A stretch of 61,330 bases of DNA from Rhodobiaceae bacterium (GCA_020441905.1 JAGRLG010000048.1:1-61330); one strand, 5' to 3'. Positions 38,164-47,703 are shown, counted from the stretch's first letter. Notes: generated from the sequence alone by a model not told the origin. A program made the numbers and translations.

Positions 38164-41100
38164 GTGGGTGCAACGAAGTTCTCGCTGATCCTGTTCGGGC
38201 TGGCACAGACGCTGAAGATCCAGGCCCGCCGCTATCCTGCATTCGCCGAGAGACTGAAGGAAAAGAACTTCACGGCGCAGATGCGGACCAAGGACGGCAA
38301 GGCTGGGCGCTACTTCACCTTCAAGGACGGCAAGGTGATCTCGCGCAAGGGTTTGCATCCCAACCCGGAAGTCGATCTCATCTTCAAGGATGCCAAGACC
38401 GCGGTCGGCCTCCTGATGCCGCCGATCGACCAGCTCAAGCAAATCAATGCGATCAAGGATTTCAACCTGGCTCTTGAGGGGCCGGATGAGTTGACAAACT
38501 GGTTTACCCAGACCGTGATGAAGAGCCAGACCGCTGGCTGGAAATACGGCATCGACATGGGCGGTGGGGTAACGCGCTACACCAACATGACCAATGGCGG
38601 CCCGGTCTTCCTCTATGTCAAGGATGGCAAGATCCTGCGCATGACGCCGATCACCTTCACCGAGGATGATCCCGAGCCCTGGACCATTGAGGCCCATGGC
38701 AAGAAGTTCACGCCGCCGCGCAAGACCTCGCTGGCGCCTCACGGCATGAACTGGAAGTCCATGGTCTATTCCCCGGACCGCCTGCTCTACCCGATGAAGC
38801 GGGTCGATTTCGACCCCAATGGTGAGCGCAATCCGCAGAACCGCGGCATTTCCGGCTATGAGCGCATTTCCTGGGACGAGGCCTTCGATATCGTCGCCAA
38901 CGAGATCAAGCGCGCCAAGCGGGTGCATGGCCCCGGCTCGATCGCCAACAGCCACGGCTCCCACCACACCTGGGGCAATGTCGGCTACTACCTGTCCGCC
39001 AACTTCCGGTTCGTCAACGCCATCGGCATGACCCGTGTCCACCACAATCCCGACAGCTGGGAAGGCTGGTACTGGGGCGCCAGCCATCACTGGGGCGGCA
39101 GCCTGCGCGTCGGCCAGAGCGAAACCTATGGCGGCGTCGAGGACTGCCTGCAAAACTCCGAAATGGTGGTGTTCTGGTCGTCCAATCCGGAAGGCACCAG
39201 CGGCTCCTACGGCTCCTATGAGGGTGCCATTCGCCGCAAATGGCTGAAAGAACTGGGCATCAAGGTCGTTCATATCGACCCCTATTACAACGACACCGCG
39301 CAGTTCCTCGGCGGCAAGTGGCTCGCGCCGCGCCCGACGACCTCGCCGGCGCTGGCTCTCGCCATCGCCTATGTCTGGATCGACGAGGACCTCTACGACA
39401 AGGATTACGTCGAGAAGCGCACCCACGGTTTCGACAAGTGGCGCGACTACGTCATGGGCAAGGAAGACGGCGTGCCCAAGACCCCGGAATGGGCAGCGGA
39501 GGAAACCGGCGTTCCCGCCAAGGACATCCGGGCGCTGGCCCGCGAATGGGGAACCAAGCGCACCTATCTGGGCGCTGGCGGCTGGGGCAACGGCCATGGC
39601 GGCGCCTGCCGCAACGCCACCGGTATCCAGTGGGCCCGCACCATGGTCTGCCTCGTCGCCATGCAGGGCCTGGGCAAGCCCGGCGTTTCCATGGGCAACC
39701 TGCAATGGGGCACCCCGGTCGATACCAATTTCTATTTCCCCGGCTATGCCGAGGGCGGCATGTCGGGCGATCTGCACCACACCGCCATGTCGGTGGAGCT
39801 CTATCAGCGCATGCCGCAGCTCCCCAGCATGAACACCAATGACCAGCTCATTCCCCGCCTCCAGCTTCCCGAGGCGATCATGAACGACAAGGCGGAAGGC
39901 TATGTCTGGAACGGCGTCTCCATCGAGGCCCAGTTCAACAAGATCAGCTATCCCAAGCCGGGCTTTTCGCCGGTCCGCATGCTCTACAAGTACGGCGGCT
40001 CGATCATCGGCACGATGTCGAATTCGAACCGGCACGTCAAAATGTACCAGTCGAAGAACCTGGAATTCGTCGTCAACCAGTCGATTTGGTTCGAGGGCGA
40101 AGCCAAGTTCGCCGACGTCATCCTGCCGGCCTGCACCAATTTCGAGCGCCCCGACATTTCCGAATGGGCGGCGCTGGGCGGCTATGCCCATCACGGCCAG
40201 ACGCAGCTCAATCACCGCGTCATCGTCTTCCAACATGAAGTCATCAAGCCGATGGGGGAATCGAAATCCGATTACGAGATCTTCAACGGCATCTGCAAGC
40301 GCCTCGGGCTTTCGGCCTATTTCTCCGAAGGCATGACCGAACTCGACTGGGTCAAGCGCGTTTTCGAGGCCTCCGATCTGCCCAAGATCATCTCGTGGAA
40401 GAAGTTCCTGCGTAAAGGCTATGTCGTGCTGCCGGCCGAGAAGGAGGAACTGCGCGCCCCGGTTTCCTGGCGCTGGTTCTATGAGGGCCGCAAGAAGGAT
40501 GTGCCTGAACCGATGCCGCTGCCCTCCGACTATACGGAGGAGTATCTCATGGGCTTGCAGACCCAGAGCGGCAAGCTCGAATTCGAGTGCGAGAGCCTGA
40601 AGCGTTTCGACGCCGAGGATCCCGAGCGCCCGCCGATCGTGAAATACACCCCGTCATGGGAAGGGCACAGGTCGGAAGGCGTCGCGGACAAGTACCCGCT
40701 GCAATTGATCACGCCGCATCCGCGTTTCTCATTCCATACGCAGGGCGATGCCAAGGATAGCTTCATCAACAATATCGAGGAGCACCGCATCCTGGTCGAC
40801 GGCTATTATTATTGGGTCATCCGCATGAACCCGGCCGACGCTGCCGCCCGCGGCATCACGAACCGCTCCTTGGTCAACGTCCATAACGATCGCGCCGGCG
40901 TCATCTGCGCCGCGCGCCTGACCGAGCGTATCAGGCCCGGAACGGTGCATGGCTACGAGTCCTGCGCCAATTACGACCCGCTCGGCGAGCCCGGCAACTC
41001 GATTGACCGTGGTGGCTGTCTCAACCTGCTGACGCCTAACCGGTCTCAGCTCAAGAAAGGCCATTCCATGGCCGCCGCTGCCGCCCTGGTGGAGATCGTG

Positions 41101-41199
41101 CCCTGGAACGGCAAGGACACCGCCATCGGCGGCGGTGCCAAGGCCGGCGCCAGCGCCAAGAAAACGGGCAAGAGCAAAGTCGCCGTGGCGGCTGAGTAA
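38164..41199 (+). CDS. transhydroxylase/resorcinol hydroxylase-family molybdoenzyme, large subunit, with SCP2-like N-domain
   Basis: Molybdopterin enzyme of 1011 residues that hydroxylates polyphenols without oxygen. From about residue 133 to 990 it follows Pelobacter acidigallici pyrogallol-phloroglucinol transhydroxylase alpha. The active-site set is kept: His267 (SHHTWG), Asp297 and the Mo-ligand Ser298 (HNPDSWEGW), equivalent from memory to His144, Asp174 and Ser175, and the Tyr of [10 protein letters not shown] (Tyr404). As in that family there is no Fe-S motif here. Residues about 15-118 ([36 protein letters not shown]) look like an SCP2 sterol-carrier domain, an unusual fusion. A Lys/Ala tail ends the protein. 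GTG 38164 is chosen for GGAGG 8 nt upstream; ATG 38158 is possible. Confidence 0.9.
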   Translation: MGATKFSLILFGLAQTLKIQARRYPAFAERLKEKNFTAQMRTKDGKAGRYFTFKDGKVISRKGLHPNPEVDLIFKDAKTAVGLLMPPIDQLKQINAIKDFNLALEGPDELTNWFTQTVMKSQTAGWKYGIDMGGGVTRYTNMTNGGPVFLYVKDGKILRMTPITFTEDDPEPWTIEAHGKKFTPPRKTSLAPHGMNWKSMVYSPDRLLYPMKRVDFDPNGERNPQNRGISGYERISWDEAFDIVANEIKRAKRVHGPGSIANSHGSHHTWGNVGYYLSANFRFVNAIGMTRVHHNPDSWEGWYWGASHHWGGSLRVGQSETYGGVEDCLQNSEMVVFWSSNPEGTSGSYGSYEGAIRRKWLKELGIKVVHIDPYYNDTAQFLGGKWLAPRPTTSPALALAIAYVWIDEDLYDKDYVEKRTHGFDKWRDYVMGKEDGVPKTPEWAAEETGVPAKDIRALAREWGTKRTYLGAGGWGNGHGGACRNATGIQWARTMVCLVAMQGLGKPGVSMGNLQWGTPVDTNFYFPGYAEGGMSGDLHHTAMSVELYQRMPQLPSMNTNDQLIPRLQLPEAIMNDKAEGYVWNGVSIEAQFNKISYPKPGFSPVRMLYKYGGSIIGTMSNSNRHVKMYQSKNLEFVVNQSIWFEGEAKFADVILPACTNFERPDISEWAALGGYAHHGQTQLNHRVIVFQHEVIKPMGESKSDYEIFNGICKRLGLSAYFSEGMTELDWVKRVFEASDLPKIISWKKFLRKGYVVLPAEKEELRAPVSWRWFYEGRKKDVPEPMPLPSDYTEEYLMGLQTQSGKLEFECESLKRFDAEDPERPPIVKYTPSWEGHRSEGVADKYPLQLITPHPRFSFHTQGDAKDSFINNIEEHRILVDGYYYWVIRMNPADAAARGITNRSLVNVHNDRAGVICAARLTERIRPGTVHGYESCANYDPLGEPGNSIDRGGCLNLLTPNRSQLKKGHSMAAAAALVEIVPWNGKDTAIGGGAKAGASAKKTGKSKVAVAAE

Positions 41200-41226
41200 C
41201 GGGCGAAGAGTGACGGAAATCAGATC

Positions 41227-42066
41227 ATGAAGAAATGGAACCTCATTGTCGATGTCGACAACTGCACGAACTGCAATGGCTGCGTGCTGGCCTGCCACGA
41301 CGAGCATTTCGAGAACGACTTTCCCGGTTACGCGGCGCCTATGCCCAAGCACGGCCACTCCTGGATCGACATCCGTCAGAAAGTGCGCGGAACCTCCCCG
41401 GTGGTCGACGTCGCCTATTTGCCGGTGATGTGCCAGCATTGCGACGAGGCACCCTGCATCGCCGCGGCCAAGAACGGCGCCGCGTCCAAGCGCGCCGACG
41501 GCATCGTCATCATTGATCCGGCCAAGGCCAAGGGGCAGAAGGAACTGATTGATTCCTGCCCTTATGGCGCCATCTGGTGGAATGAGGAACTACAGGTTCC
41601 CCAGCACTGGATCTTCGATGCCCACCTGCTCGATGCCGGCTGGACGGAACCGCGTGCCCAGCAATCCTGCGCGACCGGTGCCATTCGCGCCGTGAAGGTT
41701 GAGGATGCCGAAATGCTTCGCATCGCCGAGGAAGAAGGGCTGAAACACCTGAATCCGGAACTCGGAACCAAACCGCGCGTCTGGTACGCCAATCTCGACC
41801 GCTATACCTCCTGTTTTATCGCAGGCAGCATCGAAACCGAGGCCAAGGGCATTGTGGACTGCGTCGAAGGCGCCCGTATCGTGCTCAAGCGCGGCGGCGA
41901 GCAGGTGCAGGAAACCGTGAGCGACAATTACGGCGATTTCAAATTCGACGGCCTCGCCGAGGACGGTGCAAGCTACAAGGTCGAAATCAGCCATGACCGG
42001 CTGGGCAGCAAGAGCCTCGATGTGAAGCTGAAGGACAGCGTCTATCTAGGGGCAATCTCGCTGTAA
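41227..42066 (+). CDS. transhydroxylase-family iron-sulfur small subunit
   Basis: A 279-residue electron-transfer subunit for the preceding molybdoenzyme (27-nt gap). It has CxxCxxCxxxC at 13-23, C69/C72/C77, C111 in CPYG and C148. The C-terminal domain (about 205-279: CVEGARIVLKRGG, DNYGDFKFDGL) is the Ig-like/transthyretin-like domain diagnostic of the transhydroxylase beta subunit. The Cys pair of the third motif in the Pelobacter protein (CTMC before AHLLDD) is replaced by WIFD before AHLLDA. Only nine candidate ligands remain, enough for two [4Fe-4S] clusters instead of three. No Tat signal is seen, so the complex is cytoplasmic. Confidence 0.92.
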   Translation: MKKWNLIVDVDNCTNCNGCVLACHDEHFENDFPGYAAPMPKHGHSWIDIRQKVRGTSPVVDVAYLPVMCQHCDEAPCIAAAKNGAASKRADGIVIIDPAKAKGQKELIDSCPYGAIWWNEELQVPQHWIFDAHLLDAGWTEPRAQQSCATGAIRAVKVEDAEMLRIAEEEGLKHLNPELGTKPRVWYANLDRYTSCFIAGSIETEAKGIVDCVEGARIVLKRGGEQVQETVSDNYGDFKFDGLAEDGASYKVEISHDRLGSKSLDVKLKDSVYLGAISL

Positions 42067-42073
42067 TTTGAAA

Positions 42074-42104
42074 GCGCCGGGCATTCTTGAAACCGATCCG
42101 GCGC
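42074..42104 (+). other. intercistronic hairpin
   Basis: GCGCCGG (42074-42080) and CCGGCGC (42098-42104) form a 7-bp stem with a 17-nt loop, followed by seven A residues. No U tract follows, so it is not a terminator on this strand. It could be a processing or stability element separating the molybdoenzyme genes from the rest of the operon. Confidence 0.5.
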
Positions 42105-42135
42105 AAAAAAATACATTCTGGGAGGCAGTAGGAGC

Positions 42136-43086
42136 ATGGCAAGCGAAGAACAGGGCGTGGCCCTGCCGGCGGGGGCGTCGATCGGCTGGATCGGGGCGGG
42201 CCGGATGGGTCTGGCGATGTGCGCGCGCCTGCTTGGCGCCGGGGCCAGGGTCTCGGTGTACAACCGCACGCGGTCCAAGGCCGAACCCTTGGCCGCGCTG
42301 GGCGCGCAGCTGGTGGGCAAGCCGAGTGATCTTGGCTCCTGCGACATGGTTTTCTCGATGATGGCGGGTCCTGAGTCGTTTCTGGCGGTTATGCTGGGCG
42401 AGGGCGGTCTGCTGACGGGAGATGGGCCTTTTCCCGGGCAGGTCATCGACTGTTCGACTATATCCGCCGAGGCATCCGAGGAAGTGCGCGCGGCGGGAGC
42501 CAAGCTCGGGGTTCCGCTTCTGGACGCGCCGGTTTCGGGCAATGCCAAGGTGGTGGAGGCGGGCAAGCTGGCGATCGTGTGCTCGGGGACGCGGGCGGCG
42601 TTCGATGCCGCGGCGCCTTATCTGAAGGCGATCGGGCCGGCCGTGACCTATGCGGGCGAGGGCAATACGGCGCGCATCGTCAAGATCTGCCACAACGTGC
42701 ACCTCACGGTGGTGATCCAGTCTCTTGTGGAGATCCTCACCCTGGCGGAAAAGGCGGGCGTGCCGCGCCACGCGCTGATGGAGTTCATCAACCATTCGGT
42801 GATGGGGTCGATGTTCACCGGCTACAAGACGCCGGCGCTGGTGAAACTGGACTATACGCCGACCTTTACCGCGCCCTTGCTGCGCAAGGACATGGACCTG
42901 GGGCTTTCGGCGGCGCGCGCGCTCGAGGTGCCGATGCCGCTGGCGGCCCAGACGCGCGAGATCCTGCAGGCGCTGATCGGCAATGGCTTTACGACATGCG
43001 ATTTTGCCGCGCTGCTGGAGTTGCAGGCGCGGGCCTCGAAGCTGGACCTGAAACCGGAAGACGTGGAGGTCGGCACCGGGCTTTGA
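42136..43086 (+). CDS. beta-hydroxyacid dehydrogenase (3-hydroxyisobutyrate dehydrogenase family)
   Basis: A 316-residue NAD(P)-dependent oxidoreductase. The Rossmann motif is GWIGAGRMG (17-25), the substrate-binding stretch LLDAPVSGNAKVVEAGKL (128-144), and the catalytic Lys is 183 in NTARIVKICHN. Family members act on 3-hydroxyisobutyrate, tartronate semialdehyde or succinate semialdehyde. With the GabD-like dehydrogenase in the same operon, a role in a short semialdehyde branch after ring cleavage is plausible. AGGAGC lies just upstream of the ATG. Only 25 nt separate it from the E1 gene. Confidence 0.88.
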   Translation: MASEEQGVALPAGASIGWIGAGRMGLAMCARLLGAGARVSVYNRTRSKAEPLAALGAQLVGKPSDLGSCDMVFSMMAGPESFLAVMLGEGGLLTGDGPFPGQVIDCSTISAEASEEVRAAGAKLGVPLLDAPVSGNAKVVEAGKLAIVCSGTRAAFDAAAPYLKAIGPAVTYAGEGNTARIVKICHNVHLTVVIQSLVEILTLAEKAGVPRHALMEFINHSVMGSMFTGYKTPALVKLDYTPTFTAPLLRKDMDLGLSAARALEVPMPLAAQTREILQALIGNGFTTCDFAALLELQARASKLDLKPEDVEVGTGL

Positions 43087-43111
43087 GCCGGGCCGGCGGG
43101 AGAATACGGGC

Positions 43112-45313
43112 ATGGCAAAGACGATAGATCTGAAACCGGGAGCGCCGTGGCAGGAGGTTCGCGCCACCGCGCAGGACTGGGAGAGCATCGGCGCCGATGA
43201 AATCAAGCGGATGCACTCGCACCTTCACCTTGTGCGCGCGTTTGAGGAAACGGTGGCCGAGCTCGACGGCCTTGGCCTCATTCACGGCCCGGCGCATATC
43301 TCGATCGGGCAGGACGGCGGCGCTATCGGCGCGATCGCCCCGTTGCGCGCCGGCGACCAGATCACCGGCTCCCATCGCGGCCATCACCAGTTTCTCGCCA
43401 AGGCGCTGAAATTTGTCGATGACGGGGCATCGGACCCCCTGGGCGCGCCGCTTGGCGAACCGGTCAGCGCGCTTCTTTACAAGACGCTGGCCGAGATCCT
43501 CGGCCTCGCCGACGGCTTCTGCAAGGGCCGCGGCGGCTCGATGCATCTGCGCTGGGAAGAGGCGGGCGCGCTCGGCACCAATGCCATTGTCGGCGGCGGC
43601 GTGCCGCTGGCCAACGGCGTCGCCTGGGCCAAGAAGCGCAAGGGGCAAGGCGACTGCGTCTTCACCTTCTTCGGCGACGGCGCGGTCAATATCGGCGCCA
43701 TCCCCGAATCGATCAATCTGGCCGCGCTGTGGGACCTGCCGATCTGCTTCTTCATCGAGAACAACGGCTATGCGGTGTCGACCACGATCGAAGAGGAGAC
43801 GCGGGAGATCCGGCTGTCGTCGCGCGGCCTGGCCTATGCGGTTCCGGCGTTCCGCGTCGATGGTATGGACCCGGTGGCGGTGCGCGTCGCGTCTCAAAAG
43901 GCGGTCGATATCATGCGCGCCGGCAAGGGGCCGGTGATCATCGAGGCCGAGCTCTACCGTTTCTTCCATCATGGCGGCGGCATTGCCGGCTCCGCCTTCG
44001 GCTACCGGTCCAAGGAAGAGGAGGCCAAATGGCGGGCCCGCGATCCCTTGCCCAGCCTGACCAGGGGCATGATCGATCGCAAATGGCTGAGCGAGGACGC
44101 CGACGGCGAAATGCGCGCGCGCGCCAAGGGCGCCATGGAGCAGGTGGTCGAGAAGCTGACCGAGAAGGATGGCAATACCCGCAAGATCATCCCCGCCCTG
44201 TGGCCGGCGCCCGAGAACCAGGACCGGGGGCTGCGCGGCGACCTGTCGGAGTTCGCCGGGGCGCGCTTTGTCGAGCAGGACCAGTTCACCGGCGAACTCG
44301 CCGAGGCCCGCTTCGTCGATGTGGTGGCAAAAGTGATGGGCCGGCGCATGGAGGAGGATGAGCGCATCTTCTGCCTCGGCGAGGACATCCACCGCCTCAA
44401 GGGCGGCACCAATGGCGCCACCAAGGGGCTTGCCGACCGCTTTCCCGACCGCATCATCCCGACCCCGATCGCCGAACAGGGCTTTTGCGGCTTGGCCGGC
44501 GGGGTGGCCATGGAAGGCACCTACCGCCCGGTGGTCGAGCTGATGTATCCCGATTTTGCCCTTGTGGCGGCGGACCAGCTGTTCAACCAGATCGCCAAGG
44601 CGCGCCATATGTTCGGCGGCGAGACAGACATGCCGCTGGTGCTGCGCACCAAGATTGCCATCGGCACCGGCTACGGCTCGCAGCACTCGATGGACCCCGC
44701 CGGGCTCTACGCCCAGTGGCCGGGCTGGCGCATCGTCGCGCCCTCGACCCCTTACGACTATGTCGGCCTGATGAACTCGGCGCTTAAATGCGAGGATCCG
44801 GTGCTGGTGATCGAGCATGTCGAGCTCTACAACCAGACCGCTCCAGCACCTGTCGACGATCTCGACTATTTCATTCCCCTCGGCAAGGCCAGGGTGGCGC
44901 GCCCCGGCACCCAGTTCACCGTGCTGACCTATCTGTCGATGACCGGCAAGGCGATTGCCGCGGCCGAAGAGATGGGCCTCGACGTCGAGGTCATCGACCT
45001 GCGCTCGCTCGACCGCGCCGGGCTGGATTGGGACACCATCGGCGCCAGCATCGAGAAGACCAACAATGTCGTGGTGCTCGAGCAGGGTTCGCTCACCGTG
45101 TCCTATGGCGCCATGCTCACCGATGAGATCCAGCGCCGCTTCTTCGATCATCTCGACCAGCCGGTCAAACGCATCATGGGCGGTGAATCGGCCTCCAGCG
45201 TCTCCAAGGTGCTCGAGCGCGCCGCCTTCGCCGGCATCGAGGAAATCCGCGCCGGATACGCCGAGATCATGGCCGACAAGGGATATCGCCTCGATGCCCG
45301 CGCGGCCGAGTAG
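43112..45313 (+). CDS. fused E1 alpha-beta thiamine-diphosphate dehydrogenase
   Basis: A 733-residue single-chain E1 component of a 2-oxoacid-dehydrogenase-like complex. The alpha half (1-about 330) has HRGHHQFLAKALK, GRGGSMHL and the thiamine-diphosphate motif GDG (188-190) through NN (217-218). The beta half (about 405-733) has FCLGEDIHRLKGGTNGATKGL, AEQGFCGLAGGVAMEG and the C-terminal transketolase-like domain. E1 normally decarboxylates a 2-oxoacid and acylates lipoate on E2. In the Azoarcus resorcinol pathway a PDH-like complex is proposed to cleave hydroxybenzoquinone; linkage to a RhLS-like enzyme here suggests the same. Acetoin-dehydrogenase-like activity is the main alternative. Confidence 0.9.
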   Translation: MAKTIDLKPGAPWQEVRATAQDWESIGADEIKRMHSHLHLVRAFEETVAELDGLGLIHGPAHISIGQDGGAIGAIAPLRAGDQITGSHRGHHQFLAKALKFVDDGASDPLGAPLGEPVSALLYKTLAEILGLADGFCKGRGGSMHLRWEEAGALGTNAIVGGGVPLANGVAWAKKRKGQGDCVFTFFGDGAVNIGAIPESINLAALWDLPICFFIENNGYAVSTTIEEETREIRLSSRGLAYAVPAFRVDGMDPVAVRVASQKAVDIMRAGKGPVIIEAELYRFFHHGGGIAGSAFGYRSKEEEAKWRARDPLPSLTRGMIDRKWLSEDADGEMRARAKGAMEQVVEKLTEKDGNTRKIIPALWPAPENQDRGLRGDLSEFAGARFVEQDQFTGELAEARFVDVVAKVMGRRMEEDERIFCLGEDIHRLKGGTNGATKGLADRFPDRIIPTPIAEQGFCGLAGGVAMEGTYRPVVELMYPDFALVAADQLFNQIAKARHMFGGETDMPLVLRTKIAIGTGYGSQHSMDPAGLYAQWPGWRIVAPSTPYDYVGLMNSALKCEDPVLVIEHVELYNQTAPAPVDDLDYFIPLGKARVARPGTQFTVLTYLSMTGKAIAAAEEMGLDVEVIDLRSLDRAGLDWDTIGASIEKTNNVVVLEQGSLTVSYGAMLTDEIQRRFFDHLDQPVKRIMGGESASSVSKVLERAAFAGIEEIRAGYAEIMADKGYRLDARAAE

Positions 45314-45324
45314 GAGAAACGGTG

Positions 45325-45891
45325 ATGACAGGTAACACGGACACCTTACCGGGTTTGCGGGGCACCGATCACATCGGTTTCACGGTGCCTGATCTCGACG
45401 AAGCGGTGGACTTTTTCGTCAACATCCTGGGCTGCGAGGCGTTCTACGACCTGGGTCCGTTCCAGGCCGACGACGACTGGATGCAAACCCATCTCAATGT
45501 CGATCCGCGCACCGTCATGCGGCGCCTGAAATTCCTGCGCTGCAAGAACGGCTCCAACTTCGAGGTCTTCGAATACGAGGCGCCGGACCAGAACAGGGCG
45601 CAGCCCAAGAACAGCGATATCGGCGGCCATCATCTCGCTTTTTATGTCGATGACATGGACGCTGCCGTGGCCTTCCTGAAAGGAAAAGGCGTGCACGTTC
45701 TCGGCGAGCCGACGATACGCACCGTCGGCCCCAGCGCGGGGCAGAGCTGGGTCTATTTCCTCAGCCCCTGGGGCATGCAGTTCGAGCTGGTCAGCTATCC
45801 GCAGGGCAAGGGCTACGAAAAGGAAACCGACCGCCGCCTCTGGCACCCGGCCTATCCGGGCGGCGAGAACGAGAGCGGAAGCGAGGCCTGA
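45325..45891 (+). CDS. VOC superfamily (glyoxalase/extradiol dioxygenase fold) protein
   Basis: A 188-residue two-module vicinal-oxygen-chelate protein. Likely metal ligands are His16 (TDHIGF), Glu80 (NFEVFEY), His102 or 103 (GGHHLAF) and Glu154 (MQFELVS), the glyoxalase-like His/Glu set. Its insertion between the E1 and E2 genes is striking (11 nt after E1; 1 nt before E2), so it should act on the substrate or product of that complex. It could be an isomerase, epimerase, dioxygenase or hydrolase for a quinone or ring-cleavage product. ATG 45325 has GGAGA upstream; GTG 45322 is in the same frame. Confidence 0.85.
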   Translation: MTGNTDTLPGLRGTDHIGFTVPDLDEAVDFFVNILGCEAFYDLGPFQADDDWMQTHLNVDPRTVMRRLKFLRCKNGSNFEVFEYEAPDQNRAQPKNSDIGGHHLAFYVDDMDAAVAFLKGKGVHVLGEPTIRTVGPSAGQSWVYFLSPWGMQFELVSYPQGKGYEKETDRRLWHPAYPGGENESGSEA

Positions 45892-45892
45892 C

Positions 45893-47149
45893 ATGCCGCT
45901 CGAGATGCGCATGCCGTCGCTGGCGCCCAATATGAGCGAGGCCAAGCTGGCCAATTGGCTCAAGGCCGAGGGCGACATTGTCTCGCCCGGCGAGCCGATC
46001 GCCGAGATCGAGACCGACAAGGCGACGCTGGAGGTCGAGGCCGAACATTCCGGTGTGCTCGGGCGCATTGTCGTGCCGGCAGGCAGCGAAGGTGTTGCCG
46101 TCGACAGCCTGATCGCACTCATCCTCGCCGAAGGCGAGGACGCCGGCGCGTTGAAGGCGGTATCGCCCCCCCAACCGGCAGCGGTTGTCCAGCCGGCGCC
46201 ACTTTCTGCCAATGCCGATCGCCTGCTTGGCGAAAAAATTGCGGCTGCCCCGGCGGCCCGCATCTTCGCCTCGCCCCTGGCGCGGCGCATGGCGCGCCAG
46301 GCCGGACTCGAACTTGCCGCCATTGCCGGCAATGGCCCTCATGGCCGTATCGTGAAATCGGATATCGAGCGCGTGCTCGCCGGCTCCGGAAAGCCTGTGG
46401 CCGCGCCCGCCCCGGTGCGTCAGCCGGCTGCGCCGGAAACGGTGCCGGCCCAGCACGACGGCGTAACCGTGGTGCCCCATTCGACCATGCGCAAGGTGAT
46501 CGCCCAGCGCCTGTCGGCGGCAAAGCGAGACATTCCCCATTTCTATCTTCAGGCCGAATGCGATCTTGGCGCGCTCATGCAACTGCGCGCCGATCTCAAC
46601 GCCCGGTCCGGCGAGGGCGCCGATTTCCGCCTCTCGGTCAACGATCTCATCGTCAAGGCAGCGGCGCTTGCCCTGTCCCGCGTGCCGGCGGTCAATGCCT
46701 CGTGGAGCGAGGACGCCGTGCTGCTCTACAAGAACATCGACGTCGCGGTGGCGGTGGCCATTCCCGGCGGGCTGATAACCCCGGTGATCCGCAATGCCGA
46801 CACCAAGGGCCTGGCCAGCCTGTCCAACGAGATAAGGGAACTGGCGGCGCGCGGGCGCGATGGCAAGCTGAAGCCGGAGGAGTATGGCGGCGGTGGCTTC
46901 ACCGTCACCAATCTGGGCATGTATGGCATCTCTGCCTTCTCCGCCATCATCAACCCGCCGCAAAGCTGCATCCTCGCCATTGGCGCGGGCGAGGAACGCG
47001 CCGTGGTGCGCGATGGCCGCATCGTTGCCGCGACCATGATGACCGCGACCTTGAGCGTCGATCACCGCGCCGTCGACGGTGCTCTGGGCGCCCAGTATCT
47101 GGCCGCATTCAAAACCATCGTCGAGGATCCCCTGACCCTCATGCTCTAG
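45893..47149 (+). CDS. E2 dihydrolipoamide acyltransferase
   Basis: A 418-residue E2 core of the 2-oxoacid-dehydrogenase-like complex. It has one lipoyl domain with the lipoylated Lys43 (IETDKATLE), a linker, a peripheral-subunit-binding domain (about 122-160: ASPLARRMARQAGLEL, GPHGRIVKSDI), and the catalytic domain with His391 and Asp395 (SVDHRAVDG). It passes the acyl group from lipoate to CoA. No dihydrolipoamide dehydrogenase (E3) gene follows, so E3 must come from elsewhere in the genome. Its ATG lies one base after the VOC stop, implying coupled translation. Confidence 0.93.
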   Translation: MPLEMRMPSLAPNMSEAKLANWLKAEGDIVSPGEPIAEIETDKATLEVEAEHSGVLGRIVVPAGSEGVAVDSLIALILAEGEDAGALKAVSPPQPAAVVQPAPLSANADRLLGEKIAAAPAARIFASPLARRMARQAGLELAAIAGNGPHGRIVKSDIERVLAGSGKPVAAPAPVRQPAAPETVPAQHDGVTVVPHSTMRKVIAQRLSAAKRDIPHFYLQAECDLGALMQLRADLNARSGEGADFRLSVNDLIVKAAALALSRVPAVNASWSEDAVLLYKNIDVAVAVAIPGGLITPVIRNADTKGLASLSNEIRELAARGRDGKLKPEEYGGGGFTVTNLGMYGISAFSAIINPPQSCILAIGAGEERAVVRDGRIVAATMMTATLSVDHRAVDGALGAQYLAAFKTIVEDPLTLML

Positions 47150-47211
47150 GCGCCGAGCAGCGCCTGGCTAAAAATCCGCCGCAAGGGCGGGCACATCGAA
47201 AGGAGTGCAAA

Positions 47212-47625
47212 ATGGCTTATATCTTCGATCAGGACGAACTGCCCAAGCTGGTTTCGGCCGTTCCCGGCCGCGAGCGCGTCTTCTTCGTCAACAAGGAGTT
47301 GACCAAGATGGACGACATGCTGGCTGGCATCATGCGCTACAAGGAAGGCGCGGCGTCGCCTTATCACCTGCATGAGAACTGCGAGCACTTCTATTTCATC
47401 ATCGACGGCATCGGCTCGGTTGAGACGCCGGAGGGCGTGCGCGAGGTCAAGTCCGGCGATTTGATCTTCTTCGAGGCCGAAGACAAGCACCGCCTGCGCG
47501 GCCTGACCGACCTGTTCTATTTCGAATTCCAGGCCCCGAACCGGTTCAAGACGACAATTCTCGACGGCACCCCCGACGATCTGCTGTGGAATCGCGTCGA
47601 GGGCGGCGTCTGGGTGCAGAGCTGA
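47212..47625 (+). CDS. cupin-domain protein with intact metal site
   Basis: A 137-residue single-domain cupin. Motif 1 (YHLHENCEHFYFIIDG) supplies His, His and Glu, and motif 2 (SGDLIFFEAEDKHRL) supplies the last His, so it should bind Fe, Mn or another divalent metal. Small cupins of this sort are dioxygenases, isomerases or decarboxylases; the substrate is unknown. AAAGGAG lies 5 nt upstream of the ATG. Gap of 62 nt from the E2 gene. Confidence 0.85.
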   Translation: MAYIFDQDELPKLVSAVPGRERVFFVNKELTKMDDMLAGIMRYKEGAASPYHLHENCEHFYFIIDGIGSVETPEGVREVKSGDLIFFEAEDKHRLRGLTDLFYFEFQAPNRFKTTILDGTPDDLLWNRVEGGVWVQS

Positions 47626-47640
47626 TTTTTCCGGGAACAA

Positions 47641-47674
47641 GCGGGGCTGGACTTGCCAAAGGCCGCCAGCCCGC
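47641..47674 (+). other. intercistronic hairpin
   Basis: GCGGGGCTGG (47641-47650) pairs with CCAGCCCGC (47666-47674) with a one-base bulge and a 15-nt loop. There is no U tract. It lies in the gap between the two cupin genes. Confidence 0.45.
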
Positions 47675-47703
47675 AGGCCAGGACCGAACAAGGACAATTG
47701 ACC

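Noticed and set aside
38137..40236. 699-residue open frame opposite the transhydroxylase large subunit
   Set aside because: Antisense shadow; the plus-strand protein has conserved catalytic residues over the same span.
42074..42110. Rho-independent terminator after the Fe-S subunit gene
   Set aside because: The stem is followed by A residues, not T; on the minus strand the T run would precede the stem.
42989..45151. 720-residue open frame opposite the E1 gene
   Set aside because: Antisense shadow with no motifs; the plus-strand E1 has all thiamine-diphosphate motifs.
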